In this document: in pieces, positions 1 to 10,000 of the stretch | How the letters are laid out: the number at the start of each line of letters is the position of its first letter | Position numbering within the stretch: the stretch's first letter is position 1 | Assembly: GCF_000524195.1 (NCBI RefSeq) | Contig: NW_020170447.1 | Coordinates: 410,681 to 439,106, forward strand | Direction: 5' to 3' | Source: Echinococcus granulosus | Taxonomy: Eukaryota > Platyhelminthes > Cestoda > Cyclophyllidea > Taeniidae | DNA: 28,426 nucleotides | The notes under the pieces: generated by a model | Database searches by the model: none | Told to the model about the DNA's origin: nothing | The model's input: only the letters and a program-made list of their open reading frames with translations | Position numbers and translations under genes: made by a program

Positions 1-2334
1 GAAAGCATAGACAAAAAGTGGAATTATTAGAGATCAAAACAATTGTCAAACTTCATGAATTAAACCAACTTAATGGGCGTGATTCGAGTCTGTCTGCTTG
101 ACTACTCGAGGTGAAGTGGAGAATTTGGAGGAGGTACGAAGTGGCAGAACACGCAGTCCACAAATCCGTGATGTCACGGGAAGGTAGATGCGAATTCAGA
201 GTTGGGAGGATTCAATAATCCTGCTGACAAAAAGAAATCAAGGTCCAAAATCACGGATGATGTGTCAAGATGAGCTTTCACCGTAATTGAAAGTGAGTAA
301 TGCTAAATCGGCTCATTTGCATTTGCACTGAGTGGAAGGGGAAATTTGTGGAAGCTTAGGCAGAGGGTCCATCAAGAGATGGGAATTAGCAACAGAGACA
401 GTCAAGTTATTCGCATTTCTTTCCCTTCCGATGGAAAAACAACACCGTTTTGCATTTTTGGCCGACCAACACAAGGCCATAGCCATAAGAAACCACTTCA
501 TCGACCATCCCAGCTCTATGCAGTTGCGTGGCAGAATGCTGACTCAGTTGTTCACTCATTAAATACCAAACAAAACTCCGTCAGGGGTTCGCATATCCAC
601 TAAATACATTCATTGCTGTGCTACTCGAAGTCAGTCAAAAATACTACTTATTTAGAAATAGCCGACGGAAGTTACCTTCTTAACAAACAGATCAAATCTT
701 TACAATTCAGGCCGCAAAACTTACCCAAAGACCAACTTTAACTTAGGAAAGGAAAAAGGGGTGGCCTCATGCTTCACTTCTTTAATGGTCTCTTAATAAT
801 ATTTCTTCGAGTGATGATGTTTACTCTCCCTCTACGCTGGACAATTACATGGGGGAATTGACCGTTCTTTTAGAAAAAAGGGGCAAACAGGAACGAAATC
901 GCTCAAGGCTAGGATGCATGCCTTTGAAGAAAAAAACAGGAAATTTGCAGGGCCTTTGAGTTGCCTTGAGGAAGGATTAAATGACGGCCTGTGATGGCAC
1001 TTGTCTACACGACTAAGATGGCCACAACTCTCTATTCTTTGTTACAGCAAATCACATAAAGGCATATGATTACCTCGGACGACCCATTTTCTCTTCTAAG
1101 ACCGAGTGCCCTCACTTTCGCAGCGGTGATCTGTCTCGTTGGGATTAGTTGACCTGAGTTTACACAATCCTGCTCCATTTTGCATTCTCTTGCTGTTATG
1201 ATCTGATGTTTATTTGTGCAACCATGGACGCTGCCATGACTTCAACTGGAGAAACCAGGAGAAAGGTCGCCATTCTTATGCAATTATCCTATTTTGGATG
1301 TGATTGCAGAGTTTGCCCCCACGTTACTTCATCCGATGGGGAGGATTCAACAAAAAAGCAGATTAAAAAATGTCCTAAGGCATTAAGATATGAAATGGGA
1401 TCAAACTTTCATGCAAAAGCTTATAAAATGCTAAGAGAGGGTTTTAGGTACTCCAAACCCTCTTTCAAATCCCAAAAATGAAAAAGTAGGATCCGGAGTT
1501 CATCTCTTCTAAAAAACTACCTGATTTGTTTTTTCCTCGCAAAAGCGGCGGCCTTTGCGCACTGTAAAAAGGAAAATAAATCGATTTGTTGCCTTAAAAT
1601 TGCGAATTTTCTGGCAAAATCTTCTCTCTACCTACTCACAAAGAAATTTGACATTCAATAGTATTTCTCTGCTATCAATTTGATGGTTGTGAAGTCATAA
1701 TTTCATCTTAAATGAATGAGATTTTTACAATATTAAATAAAACGCTTCTTGGAAATGCAAAATTTATTGACAGAGATTGTGCTAAGCAAAAAATATCAAG
1801 TTTTACAAAAGAAGGAAATAAACATCCTTTCCTCGGTGTTTTGGCTTTCATACTGTTGAGTTGGTATTGTTAACACAAAAGCCCACACAAAAGGCGCCAA
1901 TTTAGGCAGACAGAGTTGGACTTTATAAAATCTACATGCCTGCTCAATTCCACAAAGACACCCAACGGTCGCCACTTCACATGAGTCTTGTGGCTATTTT
2001 CACACCCCCTAAAATGTGTGCAATGCACGCAGAAAATCCCCACTTTTGTGTGTATATGTGCCTGTGCGTGTGTGTAATTTGTCAAAATAAACCAAAATGC
2101 CGCACGAGAACTAACCAAAGGCCCCTGAGGGTTGATTAAGGATGCACTAACTTAAACGCCACATCTCTCCAGCCAATGGTGTCTTACCTATTGACTGATT
2201 GGCCACCTAATGGGCCAATTGGAGAGCACAAGGGTGTCTGAAAGGCGACGGCACTACCATGCCATTCTGCACATCATTCATGCACATGTCGGGTAGTCGT
2301 CTCGAATGCTGGCACTGATCGAGACTGACTGTTC
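1..2334. other. 5' flanking / possible 5' UTR region
   Basis: No gene could be supported here. The longest frames (for example 332-562, 346-603 and 1206-1481 on +, and 1870-2118 on -) are short, overlap one another in competing frames, and show no recognisable domain or signal peptide. A TATAAA motif lies at 1924-1929, about 450 bases before the start codon. A TG-rich low-complexity stretch lies around 2046-2080. The part nearest the gene holds the CCAAT cluster listed separately. Non-coding 5' exons could lie here, but they cannot be located from sequence alone. Confidence 0.6.
2173..2222 (+). promoter_or_regulatory. Cluster of four CCAAT boxes (candidate proximal promoter)
   Basis: Four CCAAT pentamers lie within 50 bases in both orientations: CCAAT at 2173-2177, ATTGG at 2198-2202, CCAAT at 2215-2219 and ATTGG at 2218-2222. 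The last two form the palindrome CCAATTGG. ATTGGCC (2198-2204) and GGCCAAT (2213-2219) also form a perfect inverted repeat with an 8-base loop. CCAAT boxes are typical NF-Y sites found 60-200 bases upstream of transcription starts. The cluster sits 160-210 bases before the ATG. Promoter function is inference. Confidence 0.45.
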
Positions 2335-2406
2335 ATGGATCTACCGAACTCCTCTATCGCCTTCCATCGTCTCCACCTAAGATGCTCATTCAGGCTGCTG
2401 GATTAG
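2335..2406 (+). other. Upstream ORF overlapping the main start codon
   Basis: An ATG at 2335 opens a 23-codon frame that ends at TAG 2404-2406. It is in a different frame from the protocadherin and runs past its ATG at 2382. Its -3 base is T with G at +4, while the main ATG has A at -3, so leaky scanning to the main start is plausible. If 2335 lies in the mature 5' UTR, this ORF would reduce translation of the main frame. Whether it is transcribed is unknown, because an acceptor-like CTAAG ends immediately before 2382. Confidence 0.4.
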
Positions 2407-4010
2407 TGGTTTCCCTGCAGCTGTTCCTGGTCCTATCAATGCATTTCAGCTATTCCATGTCCTCTACATTTGACATTGCGCGGATTGAGAGCAGAGACCT
2501 TCCACAAGTCATGTTCCAGGTAGAAGAAAATACAGAACAGGGTCAGATTATTGGAAGTATTTACGACAAAATTAGTTTACCACTAGACCAGAGATTTCAG
2601 TTCTCCCTTCCACAGAATCCCTTCTTTAAATTCGACTCCGAAGGATCCCTCTTAGTAGCTGGGATCTTGGATCGAGAGGGTAGTTCGGGGCTCTGTAAAG
2701 AGCCAGGCTTTCCAGAGACCTGCGAATGGAGCAGTTTTCTAGTCGATAATGGCGGCAATTACATCTCCCTTCGTGTACATATTGAGGATGTCAATGACAA
2801 TGCTCCCTCCTGGTCCGTTCCCTTTGTAACAATAACAATTCCTGAGAATAGCGCTCCAAATTTTACCACGGAACTATCATCAGCTCATGATCCAGACTAT
2901 GGTGTTAATGGCATTAAGGAGTACAAGTTGATTGCACCTCCAGCTTATGAGGATTTATTTATGCTGAAAATCAATCCATTCCATTCTCCCACACTCAAAC
3001 GACGGCAGACACGAGATCAGCAACGTCGGGTAAAATCTACACCCTCTCCAATCGGTAGTCCAATTTTAGTTCTGCTGAAACCTCTAGACAGAGAAAAATT
3101 ACCATGGATAAATTTAACCCTTCTAGCCATGGATGGAAGTCCACCTTATTACACTGCTGCTTTGGAGATACATGTCAGAGTTAGTGATGACAATGATCAC
3201 TCTCCTGCCTTCACATTCCAACGCTATGTGGCTCAACTACCAGAAGTTGCACCGGTTGGAAGTACTATCCAACTACGACCGATTTCTAGTTCCCGCCAGT
3301 CTGATGATAACGGAGTTACAGGACCGCTCGTGAATCACCTTCAAGCTATGGATCCAGATGAAGGTGCCAATGGAAGGGTGTACTACTCTTTTGCGCGTTC
3401 AACACCTTTAGAGACCCAGAAGACCTTCGCCATCGATAGCCATACTGGTCAACTTCGAGTAGCTCGTCCCCTGAGTTACGACGACGGTCCGATAGCGTGG
3501 AATTTCCAAGTGGTTGCCACAGACAGCGGAAGACCGCCACGCTCTTCATTCACAGATGTTTCCATCCAACTGAAAGACGCTAACAACCACCCGCCTAGCA
3601 TTAGCATTCAATCCTCCATGTCGTATAGGTCTCAAGAAGATAATGAGGAACACTTAGACGTGACTGCAGTCCGAATTCGAGAGAACGTGAAGTTGATGAA
3701 GAAGCATTTAGCCACAGTGACTGTAAACGACAGAGACACGGGTGAAGGAGGGGAATTTGACTGTTTACTACGATCGGAAGACGCGGAGCACTTTTCTCTC
3801 GTTTTGAAAGGCCAGTTGCCTCAAGTAATGATCTACGACCTCTTTGTGAGTGGCACATTTGATCGAGAAGCGGACAAAATTCGAAGTGTTGAAATATTCT
3901 GTGAGGATAAGGGGAGTCCACGCCTCTCCTCCAGTCACCAGATTCGACTTCTCATTGAGGATGAGAATGACAACAGCCCTGTTTTCGAGTTTCCCTTCTA
4001 CCGCTTGACT
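2382..4010 (+). CDS. Protocadherin exon 1: signal peptide and EC1-EC4
   Basis: This exon encodes residues 1-543. Residues 4-20 form a hydrophobic signal core, with cleavage likely near 24-26. EC1 has the LDRE motif (96-99), a C105-x8-C114 loop and DVNDNAP (136-142). EC2 has PENSAP (154-159), DPD (170-172), LDRE (235-238) and DDNDHSP (269-275), plus a basic insert at about 204-225. EC3 has DPDEG (324-328) and ends in the atypical DANNHPP (399-405). EC4 has RDTG (451-454), FDRE (493-496) and DENDNSP (527-533). N-glycosylation sequons lie at N160 and N244. The start is the first ATG of the open frame, has A at -3, and is followed directly by the signal sequence. The donor is ACT|GTGAGT at 4011, phase 0. 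The frame stays open in the intron to 4175. Confidence 0.9.
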
Positions 4011-7000
4011 GTGAGTTGGCATGTCTCGCTTTGCCCTCATTGCCAATTCCCTTTTTACACCCCCATTCATGTGCCCTCGAGGGTTTTTGAAAGGCCCTTT
4101 TTTCCCGACTATTTCATCCTACACCTATTGCAAAAAGAGATCTCTTTAGGAACCAAAAAATTCACGAATTTTTGAATAGCTAGACAGTTAAAACACTAAT
4201 TACTGAGTCTTTCAACTACTTATGCGGAGAAAGTTTTGTGACGAGGTCGTGGCCTTCTGGAAGCACTCCAGTTTAGAGTGAATGTCGAACCTAGAGGAAA
4301 ATTTGGTGAAACTAACCTTAGGTTGTGCTGACAGGAAATGTCAACTTAAAAGCCTCCTTTTTACCGCCAATTTGGTCAAATAAGTGAAAATCGTAGATAT
4401 CCGAAGTGCAGTAAAACAAAGTTGTAGCTCTATTTGGCTAACGCCAGACATCAAAACTTTTCTACCAGATACTACTTATTGGTGGTACCTTAAAATGTTG
4501 AAATATAGTGCCAGTTTCCTTGCAATAAAGAAGGACATTTAGCAATTGTCCACCTCTTTTTAGGCCCAAAAAAGCACGAATGTAGCGCCTCTAACTCCCT
4601 GCATTTAAATTTGTGATGGAAAAGCAAATGGTTCACTTTTTAGTTAATAGGTGCCTGTTTAAAAACCCCTTGGACTGGATGTTTCGGAAATCGGGAGGCT
4701 TTTCCACTGTAAAAACTATCCAATAGAAGTGCCCTTCTTCAAACACCCCTTTTCAGGGACAATGAAGGAGGGAGTGTTCTCATCCTTTCTCCCTCATTCT
4801 TTGTCCTTTCATTGAGAAACCTGGCTTCACAGAAGGATGATTTGATTACCTTATTTTAGGTAGCAAGAAAAACGATCATTCGGGGAATTTTTCGCCCCTT
4901 TTTCTTAAAAGCCTATTCGTTTCTCCGAAATTCATACACACACACAGCTTAGGTGAGTTGCAGTGGGGGAGAATTAGGCAGGCATGACGACAACGAAAAC
5001 GCCATTTCGAAGGCACAAGAAAAGTTGTGTTTTAAATTCCAACGTCACAATATACTTGAGCCGCCAACGAAGAGGGTGAATCAAAAATTGCAGCTTTTGT
5101 TGCAATTTTTTTTGTAATCGACTCGTCTGACCTTTTTAAGTGATTCTTTGCCTCTGTGGTGCCTAAAAAGGTCTTCCCCTTTTACGAAAGTTGACGACAT
5201 TTCGAGGTGGCAAAACACACTTTGGGTGGCTTAAAAGCACTGACTTCTCGTCTACTTTTCTGCAAATTTGTTTAAGCAGTGCTAAATGCAACTCAAGCTA
5301 AATGAAATAAAGGCACTTTTGTTCAAGTTCAATGAAGCTAAAGGGCTCTCCTTCCTCTGAAGTGGCATACTTACAATTTGACGCATACAAGAGGATTGAT
5401 AGTAAAATATGGTAAAGACGAAAGATGCATGAAGTTTTCGGTATTATTTATGCATATCAGGCCTTTCGGAATCAGGGTTGGCAGCAGAGTTTTGCAGCAC
5501 TTTTTAGCGAAAAAAAGAAGGAGAAAAGAATAGTCCTTTTGTCTTTCCTTTTTACCGATTCAATTCTGAGGTTGCTTACACTTACCTTTAATGGCCAGGT
5601 GGGGCACTTCTCCAAGCAACCCCCACGGCTGGAGGTAGTAAAATTGGCCAGTCTATTTACAGTTTTCGGTGCTTTTGCCTTCTCATTGCATTGGACTCAA
5701 ATACACCATCAAAATTAGAAAGGTGTTCCTTTTTTGGAGAGCTGCGCCCCAAACTCTACCTAATGTAATTGCTACTAGCACCTCTCACTCAAAATGCGCC
5801 CTTGGTCAGGCGATTTTCTTTTTCGTGAGTTATAGGTAAAAAGCTGGACCAAATTGGCTTCAAATGTTTTATTATTTTACTTTAAATCTGTTTATTCTTT
5901 AGACCTTGGGTTTTGGCTAAGGCAAACTTCCTTACGGGAGCTTCGTGCATTCTTTAGATGCTTTGCAATCTGTGATTGCTTTAAAAATACATTATTTATC
6001 AGCTTGTATAATAAAATGGAAATTTATGCTAGTTTTTTCTCCGTTTGCTGCTGCCAATGTCATTGTAATTGTTTTGTTGGAACGTGGGACATTAAATATG
6101 ACTCTAAGCCGTGGGTGGCTTTGAAATCTGCCCTCATTTGAAGGGATGGACTATTTAAGCCGGTGGATCTTTACCGAAGAGCTATTTCATCCCTTAGTTT
6201 TGTTCGATTCTAAAGAAAAAGTAGCTGAAGGGGCATCCACAGGTGTTTAAATGTTACACAAAGAAGCCGAAATCAAGGCACTTGTAATCTTTTTCTCCAA
6301 ATTAGCCTTTCTTTGAAGCAAAGCTCTCCCTCCTCAGTGCTCGTTTTCTTCTCCCTTCTGAAACAAATTGGGTGATTTTCAATTTCTTCATTTCATCTAT
6401 TTACACATATAAAGAATATAACAGCCTTTTGTTCTATTTTCGCTTAGATTCTAGAAGGAGCAGATTCTGAAATTCCCGGTTTACTGAATGATAATGCCTG
6501 TCAAATTACTTCAACTGTCGCCCCAATGGTCCCTCCAGTCAGGCTTAAAAACAACCGGTTTTGAAAACGAGGGAAGTGAATCGGGTTAAATTTTTCTTCT
6601 AACGGTGGTGGTCTTTGCCAAAGTCGATTAACTCAGTCTCTGCTTATGCTTTAGGAAAAGATTTTCTTCTTAGCAAGGCGAACAAGAAGGGGGGTTTTCC
6701 ATACAAGTATATTTTGATAAGATAATATGGAGTCAAAGTTATCTGTCTTAAATGGTCGTATCACGGCAAGTCGGCTGCTCTGGTAGCTTGGCAGTAAGTT
6801 GGCTGCAACTATGATCTGAAGATTGATGCCTAACCCACGTGTGTATTGTTCCAGGGGAAAGGAACGGTTTCCTCTTCTCGTGTGTTCCGGCGGCACAATC
6901 TCACCACCGTACGGAAGTTAGGCTCGCTCTCGTAGAGGATGAAAATGGTTAAAAGCCCACCAGGAAAAAAGACCGAATGGAGAGGAATGACGAGGGAAGA

Positions 7001-10000
7001 GATTACAGAAAAAGTTGATTTGCCCATGTCCCAACTCGTGATAGCTATTAGTTTGGTTAAGTGTTAACCTAGACCAACGCTGTCCCAGAAGTTCACACAC
7101 AACTGTCAGGCTGTTGGCGAAGGCAGTTCATTCGTCTGGTTAGTGATAATAACATTTGTTAATATTTATTGAGTATTTCTTAAAATTCCTCTTTTTCTTT
7201 GAAAATTAGCCTGGGAGTGGAATTAGACATCTATCCATTGGAAAATATTTCCTCACACATAGACGTACGAAGTAAGAGCGCGGAGCGTTGTCGCAATAGG
7301 AAAAGTAATTTCTCCGCTAGAGCTGAATATGCATAGATATATTTTCTTTCGATTGTCACGATTTCGCGCACCACCCATTTTTTTTCCCACCGACCAAAAT
7401 GCCACCAAATATATTCCTTATTTCCTACATATATCGCTTTTGGGAAAAAAATTGCCAACAAAACAGTCGTTTCTAAAATTTTAAAGCATTTATTGCCATC
7501 ATATTTAATCATTCTTGAAGGAAAGTGCCCATATCTGCTGCACTAATCCCATCAATTTTTTTCAAGTTGGCGTCCCGTGCTACTTAGATTCGATTTAAGT
7601 AACTTCGGAATTCTCCTCCCTTTCAGACAAAGGAGGCCCAGGTGAAAGGCAGTGTTGTGGGTCAGGTAAAGGCCTCAGACGCAGATGACGGGGAGGCGGC
7701 TAGACTCTCCTACGAGATACAATGGCCGAAAGGCACACGACCCGCCGACAGGGTACTCGCCATTGATCGGGACGGCAATTTAACCGCGAAAATCCCCCTG
7801 GATCGTGAAAGCTCACCCTTCGGATATAACCTCACAGTGAGTTTTACCCCTCTCCCCCCCTACTGCTAGCACTTGCCTAATGGTGACGAGTTAATGAGGT
7901 ACTTTATGCTGGCACTTACTTGACGACCTTGGTCCTAGCGGTATTCATTTTATTAAGAAAAGGATCGGCATTAACTTATTCATTCTCCTAGTGTCTGTCA
8001 AGCATTTTTTTGGTTTCATTTTTTCCAACCCTTCTGGTCATCTGCGACTCATTTTAAAACTTTCACTGGCCTCTCTGATCTGTTTCATAGCCCTAGATGG
8101 TTGCTGTAAGCTCGAGGTCTCTGTCTAATTTAAGTAAGCACTTTTCCTCTTTTAGATGACTGATTTGAATGTCGGTTGAATAATTAATTTGTTTAACTTT
8201 AAAATGTCCAAAAACCTGTCAAAATTTTTGACATTCTTCTTAACTTTGTCTTGCAGTTTCGGAACTAACAAACCTCCCCTCTGTAGTCAATTTTCACTGG
8301 CATTTTGAACCTTGAGGCCGTGATGTGCAACAGCGTTTTAATTGGACGTGTGTGGGGAGGGGGGGGAAGGGGGGAAGAAAGTCGTTTTCCGGTTTAGTTA
8401 ATCCGTCAACTATGCGCAAAAGAAGGGATCTTCGCAATTTCTGTCACTCTATCCTCTCATTTATAAGCTCATTTGGGAGGAGTAAGTTATATTTTGTCGT
8501 AAACCGTCCTTTTTATCCTCTTTATATTATTCAGTCGCTCCTATGACATTAAAATGTGAATATTCTTTGGCCAAATTGCGTGCCTAGTTGGTGTTTTGAA
8601 ATCAACAACATTCCTATCCTCAAATTTGGCGTCGTTTGATGTGGCTGAATTTTTTGGTCATCATGTGCTTTGTTTACCTTTAGTCTACTACGTTTGAGGT
8701 ATTTTTAGATAGGAGAATGACAAAAAGCCATTATATTCTCCTCCATGAAGCCAAGTGGAGGGCTTGAAACACCAACGAAGTGATTAACTCGTGGTCTTTT
8801 AGTGGTTGACATTACAATGCATTTGTTAGTATGCTTGAACTTGTAGAGGCAAAACTTAGCTGAAAGTTAATCCACATTCCAGAAGTTTGCCCTATTACCA
8901 TGACATAAGTGTGGACTTTTGAGCCTTCCTGACAATGGAAAAATAGTGGATAGTAAGCGCATCAAAGCACCAGTGGTTCTTATTCCTTCATAGAAATTAG
9001 TAGACATTGCAGGAATCGTCTCACCTCTCTCTAAGCGCGCTTGAAAATGCGCCGGTCACCCACAATACCCGTGTCTCATTTGTGCCTCTTGCCTTTAGCA
9101 TCTACGCATAGATGTTCGAGAATCCTGGGCCCCCTAATGTAGATTTAGAGAAGGTCAGTTCCAATTTTTTACCTTTTCTTACCTTCTAACGTGAAAACTG
9201 GCAAAAGAAAGTAGTATTTGCTACAAACGAAAACCTTAAACGTTTAAGATCTTAAGAAAAGAAGAATTGCGTATTTACGCGGGTACTTAAAACATGTAGG
9301 AATAAAAAATGGCGCATTTGAGACTGCTTACTTGTAAACTTGGTTCTAAAAATATTATGGAATTTTTGCGCAGACGAAAGAGCACACCCTGACCTCCATA
9401 ATTCCTTAATTAAATTATGCCTTGAATGTACTTTTTAGGGTATGAATTATTCCTCCTAATTTATTAAAGTACATCCGAACTTCTTTCTCCTCAAAAATAT
9501 CCTTAGTTTTGTTAATTTCAGGAAGAAACAGATTGGGTCAAAACTCATAGCGTGTCATATTTCACCTCTATTTACTCGTATCTGGCTGCAAAAATAAATT
9601 ATGTTTTAGGATAAGCGACCCCTTTGCTCGCCTTTCCCTCTCCCCCCCCCGCACTCGTTTTCCCCCCTTGCTCTCTCCTTTTCCTGGCCGATTGTTTAAT
9701 TCATTGTTTTGCTTAAGCACACCCAAAAAAATGGCACATGATAAATCGTTAGCGTGACAAATCTTTTTTATTCAAAACTAAGGTCTCCAGGGCGTCATAA
9801 AATGGAAGGCTCCACCAACCACACCTTAAATTCTAACTACCGTGTCGAAAATGGGGTATTAAGTAACTCCTGAGTTAGAAAGCAGAGTGAGAGGGTCCTT
9901 TTGACTTGGAAATCCAATTTAGATTTAAAAACTGATTTTGTAAAGACATTAATTTGTCTTACTAATTTTTTCTTGACGTTTGGTGAGCACTGTAGATTTC

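Noticed and set aside
1206..1481. 91-codon + frame upstream of the gene
   Set aside because: No family resemblance; Lys/Ser-rich and without promoter or polyadenylation context.
3346..4070. Minus-strand frames at 3346-3549, 3601-3921 and 3768-4070, and a + frame at 3133-3333
   Set aside because: They lie inside exon 1, which has clear cadherin repeats in its own frame, so they are shadows of that coding sequence.
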